Shown: positions 1 through 10,163 of the stretch, piece by piece
How the letters are laid out: each line of letters begins with the position of its first letter
Position numbering within the stretch: position 1 is the first letter of the stretch
Made by a program: the position numbers and the translations under genes
The notes under the pieces: model-generated
Database searches by the model: none
Seen by the model: only the letters and a program-made list of their open reading frames with translations
Told to the model about the DNA's origin: nothing
DNA from: UBA4644 sp964646225
GTDB lineage: Bacteria; Bacillota; Clostridia; Oscillospirales; Butyricicoccaceae
Length of the DNA: 64,000 bases
Assembly (NCBI GenBank): GCA_964646225.1
Contig: CAZYAD010000002.1
Coordinates: 1-64,000, forward strand
Direction of reading: 5' to 3'

Positions 1-349
1 GCAGCAGCTGCTTGTCGCAGAAAATCATCAGCAGCCAGACAACCACAGCAATGCCGGCTGTTGCCACCATGGCGGCGGTAAACATGGCGTTGGCTTTCCG
101 GGCACCGCTTTCGCCTCTGGCGTTGCTGTAAAGCACGCTGCCGCCGATTCCGGTGAGGATACCCAAACTGCAAATAAAGGACCACACCGGCATTACCAAT
201 GCGATTGCTGCCGTACCCGTAGGCCCGGCGTACTGGCCGATGACCGCCATATCCACCAGGGTGTAAACCGCCCCCACCAGGGCACTGCCAAAGGCGGCCA
301 GCAGATACTTAAAAAACAGCGGTTTGATTGGTTTTTCTGTCATTTCCAT
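1..349 (-). CDS. MATE family multidrug efflux transporter, N-terminal part
   Basis: This is the first 116 codons of a multi-pass membrane transporter that runs off the left edge. The visible part starts MEMTEKPIKPLFFKYLLAAF and continues with YTLVDMAVIGQYAGPTG, the pattern of the first helix pair of MATE (MepA/NorM-like) Na+- or H+-driven drug exporters. Three hydrophobic segments are visible. The start at 349 is chosen because GGAGGT at 357-362 lies 7 nt upstream; an ATG at 356 touches the ribosome site and is out of frame. A structured leader with an intrinsic terminator and a strong promoter precede it, so expression is probably controlled by transcription attenuation. The substrate cannot be read from the sequence. 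Confidence 0.85.
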   Translation of the reverse strand, partial: MEMTEKPIKPLFFKYLLAAFGSALVGAVYTLVDMAVIGQYAGPTGTAAIALVMPVWSFICSLGILTGIGGSVLYSNARGESGARKANAMFTAAMVATAGIAVVVWLLMIFCDKQLL

Positions 350-383
350 CTTCCATACCTCCAAAAAATGATCGGATAAACGC

Positions 384-428
384 AAAAAAGCCCGGTCTCA
401 AAAGCAGAAACTGCCTTTCAGACCGAGC
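384..428 (-). terminator. Intrinsic terminator inside the MATE gene leader
   Basis: On the minus strand an 18-bp interrupted stem (arms 411-428 and 390-407, loop 408-410) is followed by six T residues (384-389), only about 35 nt before the MATE start codon. Its position between promoter and start makes it an attenuator rather than the end of a gene. Confidence 0.85.
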
Positions 429-530
429 GCACCCGGCATCTTCTCAACCTCCCGGTTACGACCGGGCGTTCTCCGATGACCACAATAGAATGGATGGGCC
501 GCTTTTATCCGCGACCCAACCTGACGGGGC
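429..530 (-). promoter_or_regulatory. Structured leader, probable guanidine-IV (mepA-type) riboswitch
   Basis: About 100 nt of leader separate the promoter from the attenuator. It contains a perfect hairpin, CCCGG-TCGTAA-CCGGG (451-466, minus strand), followed immediately by an AGGTTGAG stretch that leads into the terminator arm. A leader of this layout in front of a MATE gene in Clostridia is what the mepA motif (guanidine-IV riboswitch) family looks like; the match to the family is from memory of its general architecture, not from a covariance search. The ligand assignment is therefore tentative; the attenuator layout itself is directly visible. Confidence 0.5.
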
Positions 531-532
531 AA

Positions 533-561
533 AGTATACACCCGAAGCGGGCTTTTGTCAA
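533..561 (-). promoter_or_regulatory. Sigma-70 type promoter for the MATE leader
   Basis: On the minus strand TTGACA (556-561) and TATACT (533-538) are separated by exactly 17 bp, a near-consensus housekeeping promoter directed into the structured leader. Confidence 0.85.
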
Positions 562-698
562 GTGCCTCCCTGCGGAAATTCGTAATATTTTTGTGAAGCT
601 TGTTAACTTTCCCTTTCCCGGCTGATATCATGCCACCGCTTGTCAATCAAGCCACAGCGGACACTCCGTCCGCTGTGGCGATCGATTGTTTTTTGGCT

Positions 699-778
699 GT
701 GATCTGTGTGAACATGGTCAAAAACACCCCGACCCGCCGGATCTCCCGCAGAAGATCGGCGAAACCGGCCCGCTGGCC
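699..778 (+). repeat. Interspersed noncoding repeat, copy 1 (family A)
   Basis: This 80-bp stretch begins GTGATCTGTG and contains CATGGTCAAAAA and CGACCCGCCGGAT. The same sequence with scattered substitutions is found on the opposite strand at 53681-53755. The rest of the 590-825 gap has no gene that I can support. Substitutions are not codon-biased in any frame, so I treat it as a DNA or RNA element, not a gene. Confidence 0.8.
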
Positions 779-825
779 GGAGCCTTTCCCGTCCGAGAAC
801 CGGCGAAGCGGTTCTTTGACAAACG

Positions 826-863
826 CAGACGCCGCGCTCGGTGGAGCGCGGCGTCTGTTTTTT
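826..863. terminator. Strong hairpin terminator downstream of thrS
   Basis: A 14-bp perfect GC-rich stem (826-839 with 844-857, loop GGTG) is followed by six T on the plus strand. It lies nine bases beyond the thrS stop codon; on the minus strand the stem is followed by a weaker T-tract, so it may end thrS transcription and also block read-through from the repeat side. Confidence 0.75.
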
Positions 864-871
864 GGTTTTGC

Positions 872-2806
872 TTACTTTGCCTTGGTGGCGATCTCCACCA
901 GCAGCTGAGACAGGAACTGGTCGGCAGCCATGACCTCGCTCTCGCCGGTCTTGCGGGAACGGACAGCCACCTGTCCGGCCTCGGCCTCCTTGTCGCCCAG
1001 CACCAGCATATAGGGCACCTTTTCCAGCTGCGCGTCCCGGATCTTCTTGCCGATCTTCTCGCTGCGCTCGTCCAGCGTCACCCGGACTCCGGCGCTCTCC
1101 AGCTTGGCCTTGATCTGTCCGGCATACTCCAGCGTGCGGTCGGTGATGGGCAGGATGCGCACCTGTTCGGGGCTCATCCAGGTGGGCAGCGCACCGGCAT
1201 ATTCCTCGATCAGATAGGCCAGCGTCCGCTCATAGCAGCCCATGGAGGTGCGGTGGATGATGTAGGGCCGGACCTTCTTGCCCTCCTGATCCACATACTC
1301 CATGTTATACTGCTCGGCCAGCAGCTGGTCGATCTGGATGGTCACCAGCGTGTCCTCCTTGCCGAAGACGTTCTTGTACTGGATGTCCAGCTTGGGGCCA
1401 TAGAAGGCAGCCTCGCCCACGCCGATGGTGTATTCCACGCCCAGATGGTTCAGGATCTTCTCCATGACGCCCTGCGCCTCGGCCCACTGCTCGGGGGTGC
1501 CGATGTACTTGTCCCGGTCGTTGGGATCCCACTGGGAGAAGCGGAAGGTGCATTTTTCCAGCAGGCCCAGAGTATCCAGACAATACTTGGCCAGTTCCAG
1601 ACAGCCCTTGAACTCTTCCTCGAGCTGATCGGGACGGAGGATCAGGTGGCCCTCGGAAATGGTGAACTGGCGCACACGGATCAGACCGTGCATCTCGCCG
1701 CTGTCCTCATTGCGGAACAGCGTCGAGGTCTCGCCCAGACGCATGGGCAGGTCGCGATAGGAGCGGCCGCGGTTCAGGAACACCTGATACTGGAAGGGGC
1801 AGGTCATGGGACGCATGGCGAAGCACTCGTGCTCATAGTCGTCAGGATCGCCCAGAACAAACATACCGTCCAGATAATGATCCCAGTGGCCGGACATTTT
1901 ATAAAGCTCCCGCTTGGCCATCAGGGGGGTCTTGGTCAGCTGATAGCCCCGCTTCTGCTCCTCATCCTCGATCCAGCGCTGCAGGATCTGGATGACCCGG
2001 GCGCCCTTGGGCAGCAGAATGGGCAGGCCCTGACCGATGACATCCACGGTGGTGAAATATTCCAGCTCACGGCCCAGCTTGTTGTGGTCGCGCTTGAGGG
2101 CCTCCTCCCGCTCCTTCAGATAGGCCTCCAGCTCGTCCTTTTTCTGGAAGGCAGTGGCATAGATACGCTGCAGCATCTTGCGGCTGGAATCGCCGCGCCA
2201 GTAAGCGCCGGTGCAGGAGGTCAGCTTAAAGGCCTTGAGGCCGGAGGTGGAGGGCAGATGAGGCCCGGCGCACAGATCCACGAAGTCCCCCTGCTTGTAG
2301 AAGGAGATGACGGCGTCCTCCGGCAGATCCTGGATGAGCTCCACCTTATAGGGCTCCTCCTTCTCCTGCATAAAGGCGATGGCCTCCTTCCGGGGCAGCT
2401 CAAAGCGCTCCAGCCGCAGGCCCTCCTTGACGATCTTTTTCATTTCGGCCTCGATCTTGTCCAGATCCTCCTGCAGGAAGGGCTTTTCCCGGTCGAAGTC
2501 GTAGTAGAAGCCGTTGTCGATGGCGGGGCCGATGGCCAGCTTGGTTTCGGGGTACAGACGCTTGACGGCCTGCGCCAGCACATGAGAGCCGGTGTGCCGC
2601 AGCGTCCAGCGGCCGTCCTCATGCTCCCAGCCCAGGATATTCACCACATCGCCCTCGTGTAGGACGGTGGGCAGACTCATGCGCTGACCGTTAATGTGGG
2701 CCACCAGCGCGGCCTTATAGAGCTCGGGGGAATGGGCCTTTGCGGCCTCCAGCGCGCGGGAGCCTTCTTCCAGCTCCACGGCCTTGCCGTTTACCATGAT
2801 GTTCAT
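872..2806 (-). CDS. thrS: Threonine--tRNA ligase
   Basis: Cytoplasmic class II aminoacyl-tRNA synthetase that charges tRNA-Thr. The 644 residues are full length for the family. In order: TGS domain (about 1-60), the editing domain with HTGSH at residues 71-75 and the later CAGPH site, the catalytic core with class II motif 2 around FRNEDSGEMHG and the motif 3 region near the MSPEQVRILP junction, and a C-terminal anticodon-binding domain. The start at 2806 follows AAAGGATG; an in-frame ATG three codons later is possible. Transcription comes from a consensus promoter at 3161-3189 and passes a T-box leader, so the gene is induced when uncharged tRNA-Thr accumulates. It appears monocistronic. Confidence 0.97.
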   Translation of the reverse strand: MNIMVNGKAVELEEGSRALEAAKAHSPELYKAALVAHINGQRMSLPTVLHEGDVVNILGWEHEDGRWTLRHTGSHVLAQAVKRLYPETKLAIGPAIDNGFYYDFDREKPFLQEDLDKIEAEMKKIVKEGLRLERFELPRKEAIAFMQEKEEPYKVELIQDLPEDAVISFYKQGDFVDLCAGPHLPSTSGLKAFKLTSCTGAYWRGDSSRKMLQRIYATAFQKKDELEAYLKEREEALKRDHNKLGRELEYFTTVDVIGQGLPILLPKGARVIQILQRWIEDEEQKRGYQLTKTPLMAKRELYKMSGHWDHYLDGMFVLGDPDDYEHECFAMRPMTCPFQYQVFLNRGRSYRDLPMRLGETSTLFRNEDSGEMHGLIRVRQFTISEGHLILRPDQLEEEFKGCLELAKYCLDTLGLLEKCTFRFSQWDPNDRDKYIGTPEQWAEAQGVMEKILNHLGVEYTIGVGEAAFYGPKLDIQYKNVFGKEDTLVTIQIDQLLAEQYNMEYVDQEGKKVRPYIIHRTSMGCYERTLAYLIEEYAGALPTWMSPEQVRILPITDRTLEYAGQIKAKLESAGVRVTLDERSEKIGKKIRDAQLEKVPYMLVLGDKEAEAGQVAVRSRKTGESEVMAADQFLSQLLVEIATKAK

Positions 2807-2889
2807 GTTGAGATCATCCTTTCTGGATTTATAGAATCAATTGGATTTTCAATCTTTGCGCAGGGCCGAAAAGGAAAAGGGAAGAAACG

Positions 2890-2923
2890 AAAAAACGCCT
2901 CTGCACCCTTTGGGTGCAGAGGC
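2890..2923 (-). terminator. T-box controlled terminator of thrS
   Basis: On the minus strand a perfect 12-bp stem (2912-2923 with 2897-2908, three-base loop) is followed by six T. It directly follows the T-box sequence and is the terminator that the antiterminator replaces when uncharged tRNA binds. Confidence 0.9.
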
Positions 2924-3150
2924 GAATGTGCTTCATCCGTGGTTCCACTCTGCTTGCGGACAGGCCGCTGTCCGCCGCTTAACAGGCCGTTTACGGGGCC
3001 GACCGTCGTGCTCTGGCGGGACCTCTCCCCTCAAGCGCGCTCCTCCCGGGTGGTGTGACGACTTGCAGGCGCGGCGGGGACTTGCAGCCGGTGATCCCCG
3101 TTCTCTGACGCGCCGGACGCAAACGCCCGTCCCGTTCACAGGATTTTGAA
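2924..3150 (-). promoter_or_regulatory. T-box leader (tRNA-Thr sensing) upstream of thrS
   Basis: The minus strand carries the T-box antiterminator sequence AGAGTGGAACCACGG at 2937-2951, a close match to the family consensus, just before a terminator. About 200 nt of GC-rich structured RNA upstream, including an AGAGAAC turn motif typical of stem I, separate it from the promoter. An ACC triplet (Thr) in GATCACCGG is a candidate specifier codon, but I could not fold the stem to prove it. Placement in front of thrS fits the family. Confidence 0.9.
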
Positions 3151-3160
3151 ATATGGTTCG

Positions 3161-3189
3161 ATTATATGCCCGAAAATCCCGGTTGTCAA
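3161..3189 (-). promoter_or_regulatory. Consensus promoter of thrS
   Basis: TTGACA (3184-3189) and TATAAT (3161-3166) on the minus strand are separated by exactly 17 bp, a perfect housekeeping promoter placed at the upstream edge of the T-box leader. Confidence 0.92.
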
Positions 3190-3233
3190 GAGGAAATGCC
3201 GGGTTTTCCCGGGAAATCCTGCCGTCTCCGCCC

Positions 3234-4616
3234 TTATTTCGGCCGTGCAGGATCCAGAATGGGAGTGGGATCGAAGTAATACTTCTGCACCCGCTCGGGA
3301 TAGCGCTTCATGGTCAGACCGTCCAGATTGATGCGTCCCTGGATCATATAGTCGTCCTTCACATAGCAGGGCTGATAGGAATCCACCGGGCAGTAGATCC
3401 AGAAGCCGTTGTCCACCAGATAGCGGAAGCGCTCGTCGGTGCCGTCAAAGGATACGCCAAAGGGGGAGATGAAGATGTTGGTGTCCCCCACATAGGGCGC
3501 GATCTCGCCCAGCCAGCGGCCGATGTCGTACTGCTCCTGCTCCATGGTAATGGTCTTTTTGTTCCAATACTGGTTGTGGGTATAGCTGTGGCAGGCGATC
3601 TGCCAGCCGCTGTCCCGCAGGGCCTGTGCCACGGCCCGGGTCTTGTCCAGCATCCACTGCTGGGTCTCCTCGTCAAAAAGATGCAGGTCGGTGATGCGAT
3701 AGCCAAAGGCCCCGGCATAGCCGGTGATGGCCACGATCCCCTTGGCCCCCTGCCAGGAAAACTCCGGATGCTCCTTGACATAGGCGTCCAGAATGGGCAT
3801 CACATCGCCGTCATAGGTGGCCTCGCCGCCGTCCACCGTCAGCACCTTTTCGCCGTGATCCACAATGGTGCCGCCCATGATGGTGATCACATTGCCCTCG
3901 TCGTCCACATCCAGCCGGCTGGCGAAGCCGTCGTCCAGCATATAGTTGTAGTAGTTCACATCATCGATGGAGATCACCAGCGGCTTTTTCCCGGCAGGAA
4001 GGTAGATGTCTCTGAACACGGCCTTGCCGTCTACCCGCTCCACCATGTCGGTGATGTCATAGAGGATGAACCCGGCATCCTGCAACAGCGGCAGCATGGC
4101 CTTGAACTCCGAAACGGTGGTCATGTACATATCATAGCCCGCCGCGTCATAGTCGCCGTCAAAGGTCTTGGCGGTGTCGGCCGCCAGACTGTGGAAGAAA
4201 ATGTGGTAGTACTGTCCGCCCTCATACTTCACCAGGCCGTCCTTCAGCTGCCGGATGTCCTGCAGCAGCGCACCCACCTCGGTGCCCGAAAGCTCGCCGG
4301 CGTTTTCCAGCAGCGCGATGGCTTCGTCATAGTAATACCCGTCGGCCAGCGCCTGTGCTTCCTCCAGCAGGGCCTGCCGCCGCAGTTGGAGATCCTCGGT
4401 CTCCACCGGCGGCTGGGTGTTGTCCTGCCCGGGCTGCAGCGCCTCCTGCTGCTGATCGTCGTTTTTGATCACCGGGGGGATGGGCTCCTCGTTGTTCAGC
4501 GCCCGCACCAGTGCCGTCACCGCAAGACCCACGGCGATGACCGCCACCAGCAGCAGCGCCAAAATCACCGGCGCCTTGGGCCCGTGGGAGCTTCGTGCAT
4601 ACTTTCCTCTCGCCAT
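3234..4616 (-). CDS. Membrane-anchored polysaccharide deacetylase family protein
   Basis: A 460-residue probable cell-surface carbohydrate esterase. A basic N-terminus is followed by one membrane helix (about residues 14-40), an acidic/Gln-rich linker, a helical segment with LEEAQALADGYYYDEAI, and a NodB-type domain with VISIDDVNYYN (metal-binding Asp motif) and HSYTHNQYW (the HxxxH zinc motif, here HSYTH). Family members remove acetyl groups from peptidoglycan or other surface glycans. The start at 4616 is chosen over an upstream in-frame start because AGGAGG sits 7 nt before it. No partner genes adjoin it, so the substrate is unknown. Confidence 0.85.
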   Translation of the reverse strand: MARGKYARSSHGPKAPVILALLLVAVIAVGLAVTALVRALNNEEPIPPVIKNDDQQQEALQPGQDNTQPPVETEDLQLRRQALLEEAQALADGYYYDEAIALLENAGELSGTEVGALLQDIRQLKDGLVKYEGGQYYHIFFHSLAADTAKTFDGDYDAAGYDMYMTTVSEFKAMLPLLQDAGFILYDITDMVERVDGKAVFRDIYLPAGKKPLVISIDDVNYYNYMLDDGFASRLDVDDEGNVITIMGGTIVDHGEKVLTVDGGEATYDGDVMPILDAYVKEHPEFSWQGAKGIVAITGYAGAFGYRITDLHLFDEETQQWMLDKTRAVAQALRDSGWQIACHSYTHNQYWNKKTITMEQEQYDIGRWLGEIAPYVGDTNIFISPFGVSFDGTDERFRYLVDNGFWIYCPVDSYQPCYVKDDYMIQGRINLDGLTMKRYPERVQKYYFDPTPILDPARPK

Positions 4617-4740
4617 ATCGATACCTCCTGTATGTGGATGGGATATTCCTCTGAAAACAGCATACCATAAAATCGCCGGTTTCGGCACTCTTTTCTTGAA
4701 AAAATTAAGAAAAATTAAGAAAGGGAAGGAGGGAGCCCCT

Positions 4741-5145
4741 GTGGAGAAGCGGCTGCAAAGAGCCCTCTGCCTGTTTGCCGCCGGAGCGGCGGGCTATTGC
4801 GCGCTGGAGACCCTCTGGCGGGGCCGCATCCATCCCAGCATGGCCCTGTGCGGCGGCACGGTGCTGGCCCTGTTTGTCCCGCTGGCCAGGCGGGGCGGCT
4901 CCCGGCTGAGACTGTGCCTCCGTGGCTGCGGCCTCATCACCGCCTGTGAGCTGCTCTGCGGCATGCTCTTCAACCGGCGGCATCAGGTGTGGGATTATTC
5001 CGCCCTGCCGGGCAATGTGCGCGGACAGATCTGCCCGCTGTTTTCCCTTTTGTGGTTCGCTCTGTGCGGGGGCCTGAGTCTGCTCTGTCCGCTGCTGGAG
5101 CGCCATCTGGCCTTTCTTGACAAAGGCCCCGGCGGCGCACTATAA
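4741..5145 (+). CDS. CmpB-type integral membrane protein (putative ABC transporter permease family)
   Basis: A 134-residue membrane protein with four probable helices. The stretches LETLWRGRIHPSMALCGG and VWDYSALPGNVRGQICP are hallmark patterns of the PF06541 (ABC_trans_CmpB) family, common in Clostridia and of uncertain function. The start is a GTG at 4741 preceded by AAGGAGG; the reading frame is open farther upstream but lacks a ribosome site there. It is followed by an S-layer-homology gene whose promoter lies inside its last codons, so the two are probably separately transcribed. Confidence 0.75.
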   Translation: MEKRLQRALCLFAAGAAGYCALETLWRGRIHPSMALCGGTVLALFVPLARRGGSRLRLCLRGCGLITACELLCGMLFNRRHQVWDYSALPGNVRGQICPLFSLLWFALCGGLSLLCPLLERHLAFLDKGPGGAL

Positions 5146-5146
5146 T
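5117..5146 (+). promoter_or_regulatory. Promoter of the SLH gene, inside the preceding gene's end
   Basis: TTGACA (5117-5122) and TATAAT (5141-5146) are 18 bp apart. The -10 element overlaps the stop codon of the CmpB-type gene. Confidence 0.8.
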
Positions 5147-5184
5147 GAGCACAGAATCGTTTTGTCTCAGGGAGGATGCATCTT

Positions 5185-5853
5185 ATGCGCAAATCATACC
5201 GCCTCGCGGCCCTTCTGCTGGCTCTGACGCTGGCGCTTGGCCTTTGTCTGTCTGCCGCTGCCGAAGAGGCCCCGCCGCTGCTGATCTCGCCCGCCCCCAG
5301 TGGGACGGAAAGCGCCGCTCCGGCCTTTTCCGATGTGGCGGCCGACGCCTGGTACGCCCCGTATGTGCAGGCCCTGGCCCTGCGCGGCGTGCTTCGCGGT
5401 GCGCCCGACGGCGGGTTTTATCCCGACCGGGCCGTCACCCGGGGCCAGGTCGCGCAGGTGCTGTATGCCCTCAGCGGCAGCACGCCGGTCAACTATCTGA
5501 TGCCCTTCTCCGATGTGGACGAGGGACAGTGGTACGCAGAAGGCGTGCGCTGGGCGGCAGCGCTGGGCATCGCCGTGGGCAGCCCGGAGGGCCGCTTTGA
5601 ACCCGAAGCCCCTGTGTCCCGTCAGGATCTGGCGGTGCTGCTGGTGCGCTTTCAGCAGAAGCTGGAGCTGACCCTGTCCACGGACGGCGCGGCGCCCGCC
5701 TTTGCAGACAATGCCGATATTGCGCCCTACGCAGCCGAGGCGGTCTATCTGCTGCAAAAGGCCGGCGTGGTTTCCGGCAGCCCGGAGGGTGCCTTCGGGC
5801 CCCGCACCGCCGCCACCCGCGCCGAGCTGTGCAAGCTGCTTTCCGCTTTTTGA
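5185..5853 (+). CDS. Secreted protein with three S-layer homology domains
   Basis: This 222-residue protein has a signal peptide (MRKSYRLAALLLALTLALG, cleavage probably near SAAAEE) and then three SLH repeats: FSDVAADAWYAPYVQAL, FSDVDEGQWYAEGVRWA and FADNADIAPYAAEAVYLL, each followed by a GxPxGxFxP turn and a TRAE/TRGQ/SRQD helix. SLH triplets bind pyruvylated secondary cell-wall polymers. There is no other domain, so it may be a cell-wall anchor or scaffold on its own. The start at 5185 is preferred since GGGAGG at 5170-5175 abuts the upstream ATG at 5176 but is 9 nt from this one. A terminator follows after a repeat. Confidence 0.85.
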   Translation: MRKSYRLAALLLALTLALGLCLSAAAEEAPPLLISPAPSGTESAAPAFSDVAADAWYAPYVQALALRGVLRGAPDGGFYPDRAVTRGQVAQVLYALSGSTPVNYLMPFSDVDEGQWYAEGVRWAAALGIAVGSPEGRFEPEAPVSRQDLAVLLVRFQQKLELTLSTDGAAPAFADNADIAPYAAEAVYLLQKAGVVSGSPEGAFGPRTAATRAELCKLLSAF

Positions 5854-5856
5854 GCG

Positions 5857-5916
5857 CCAAGGCTCCCTTGCGCAAAGGGAACTGTCACGGCTCTGCCGCG
5901 ACTAAGGACTGGTTCC
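5857..5916 (+). repeat. Interspersed palindromic repeat, copy 1 (family B)
   Basis: The sequence beginning CCAAGGCTCCCTTGCGCAAA contains the inverted pair CCCTTGCGCAAAGGG and a second small hairpin, CGGCTCTGCCG. A degenerate relative in the opposite orientation lies at 53622-53670, sharing CTGTCACGGCTC. Repeats of this general form (two small hairpins around CTGTCAC) are abundant in Oscillospiraceae genomes. It sits between the SLH stop codon and its terminator. Confidence 0.7.
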
Positions 5917-5941
5917 TATCCATTCTAACAGAGTTTCCCAA

Positions 5942-5977
5942 AAAAGAGCGCGTATCCGTCGATACGCGCTCTTTTTG
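5942..5977. terminator. Bidirectional terminator between SLH gene and secA
   Basis: A 16-bp stem (AAAAAGAGCGCGTATC with its complement, loop CGTC) has T-tracts on both strands and separates two convergent genes. Confidence 0.9.
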
Positions 5978-5979
5978 CG

Positions 5980-8700
<2,721 letters not shown>

Positions 8701-8840
8701 TCTATTGTCCTGCCTTTCGCTTAGTTGCTCATAATAATATCATAGCACACTTGCCTGTAAAAAGAAAGCACAATTCCGCAGAAGCCCCATACAGGAAATG
8801 CAGACCCGGGGGCCTCCGGCGCATCGCCCCTTCCGGGCGC

Positions 8841-8869
8841 TTGACGCGTGCCCGGTTTTCCGGTATGAT
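8841..8869 (+). promoter_or_regulatory. Promoter of the deformylase-flavodoxin operon
   Basis: TTGACG (8841-8846) and TATGAT (8864-8869) are separated by exactly 17 bp, about 45 nt before the first start codon. Confidence 0.8.
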
Positions 8870-8914
8870 ACCGGTAAAAGCTTTTGCTGTAAAGCAGAAA
8901 GAGGAGGCAGCAGC

Positions 8915-9325
8915 ATGATTCGTGAGATCTGTCGGGACGAGGCGTTTCTCGCCCAAAAGGCGGAAGCCGCCACGGCCGGCGACCTGGATACGGCGCAGGA
9001 TCTGCTGGACACCCTGGCCGCCCATCGGGCGGACTGTGTGGGAATGGCGGCAAATATGATCGGCGTCAACAAGCGCATCATCGCCTTTGAGACCGAAGGC
9101 CGGTATATGGTCATGCTCAATCCCGTCATCGTCAGACAGTCCGGAGCCTACGAGACCGAGGAGGGCTGTCTTTCCCTGCCCGGCATACGGCGCACAAAGC
9201 GCTTTCAGACCATCAAGGTGCAATGGCAGAACCAGCAGCTTCAGACGCGGCTCAAAACCTTTTCCGGCTGGACGGCGGAGATCATCCAGCACGAGCTGGA
9301 TCATTGCGAGGGGATCCTGATATGA
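8915..9325 (+). CDS. Peptide deformylase-like protein with a divergent motif 1
   Basis: A 136-residue member of the polypeptide deformylase family, which removes the formyl group from nascent N-terminal Met. Two of the three diagnostic motifs are intact: EGCLS (metal-ligand Cys) and HELDHCEG (HExxH). The first motif, normally GxGxAAxQ, reads GMAANMIG, so the glutamine that polarises the substrate carbonyl is absent. This may be an accessory deformylase or a related hydrolase. The start at 8915 follows GAGGAGG by 7 nt; the frame is open upstream but lacks a ribosome site. Its stop overlaps the start of the next gene (ATGA), so the two are translationally coupled. Confidence 0.8.
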   Translation: MIREICRDEAFLAQKAEAATAGDLDTAQDLLDTLAAHRADCVGMAANMIGVNKRIIAFETEGRYMVMLNPVIVRQSGAYETEEGCLSLPGIRRTKRFQTIKVQWQNQQLQTRLKTFSGWTAEIIQHELDHCEGILI

Positions 9326-10071
9326 TTTTGTATTTCAGCGGCACCGGCAACAGCCGGTATGCGGCAGAGCGCATCGCCGGGGCGCTGGGCGATACGCTCA
9401 TCAGCCTGAATGACCGCATCCGGGCGGGGGACACCTCGCCCCTTGCGGTGACCGGCCCTCTGGTGCTGGTCACGCCCACCTATGCGTGGCGCATCCCGCG
9501 CATCGTGCGGGAGCATCTGGAGCAGACGGAAATCCCCCCGGGGACACCGGTCTGGTTCGTCATGACCTGCGGCAGCGAGATCGGCAACGCCGCAGCGTAT
9601 AACCGGGCCCTCTGCCGGAAAAAGCAGCTGGTCTGCATGGGCACCGCGCAGCTGGTCATGCCGGAAAATTATATCGCCATGTTTCAGGTGCCGCAGGCGG
9701 CGGAGGCACGGCAGATCGTGGCCAAAGCCGAGCCGGACATCCATCGGGCGGCAGCCGCCATTGGGGAAGGGCGGGCCTTTGCCCCTGTCCGCAGCAGCCT
9801 TTATGACCGCTTTATGAGCGGGCCGGTGAATCCGGTTTTTTATTCGTTTTTTGTCAGGGCGTCCGCCTTTACCGCCGGTGATGCCTGCACCGGCTGCGGT
9901 CTGTGCGCCGCGCGCTGCCCCACCGGCAATATCACCCTTGCCAAAGGAAAGCCCGTCTGGGGACATGACTGCACCCATTGCATGGCATGTATCTGCCGCT
10001 GCCCGGCAGAGGCCATCGAATACGGTACCAAAAGCCTCGGCAAGCCCCGCTACCACCTGAAAGGGCTGTGA
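9322..10071 (+). CDS. EFR1-type flavodoxin/4Fe-4S ferredoxin fusion
   Basis: A 249-residue redox protein. The N-terminus ILYFSGTGNSRYAA is the FMN phosphate-binding loop of flavodoxins; the C-terminus has two 4Fe-4S clusters, CTGCGLCAARCPTGNI and CTHCMACICRCP. This architecture is the EFR1 family found in anaerobes, presumed to shuttle electrons between a flavin and ferredoxin-dependent partners. The ATG overlaps the deformylase stop by 4 nt. The specific partner is unknown; no substrate enzyme adjoins it. Confidence 0.88.
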   Translation: MILYFSGTGNSRYAAERIAGALGDTLISLNDRIRAGDTSPLAVTGPLVLVTPTYAWRIPRIVREHLEQTEIPPGTPVWFVMTCGSEIGNAAAYNRALCRKKQLVCMGTAQLVMPENYIAMFQVPQAAEARQIVAKAEPDIHRAAAAIGEGRAFAPVRSSLYDRFMSGPVNPVFYSFFVRASAFTAGDACTGCGLCAARCPTGNITLAKGKPVWGHDCTHCMACICRCPAEAIEYGTKSLGKPRYHLKGL

Positions 10072-10104
10072 GCCTCCTGCGGGAAAGAACGGGCCCAACG
10101 GCAC

Positions 10105-10133
10105 TTGCATTTTATGCAGAACCCGTGTATTAT
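10105..10133 (+). promoter_or_regulatory. Promoter of the racemase-like gene
   Basis: TTGCAT (10105-10110) and TATTAT (10128-10133) are separated by 17 bp, 30 nt before the start codon. Confidence 0.7.
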
Positions 10134-10163
10134 TATTGAAGAGTTCGCTGCTTGGAGGTTCTC

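Noticed and set aside
590..825. Possible small gene between the MATE promoter and thrS
   Set aside because: The open frames run through the family A repeat and lack start signals; the second copy of the repeat has frame-shifting differences.
872..2662. Long plus-strand frame opposite thrS
   Set aside because: Antisense shadow; its upstream end lies in the family A repeat, which explains why two unrelated frames share a similar peptide start.
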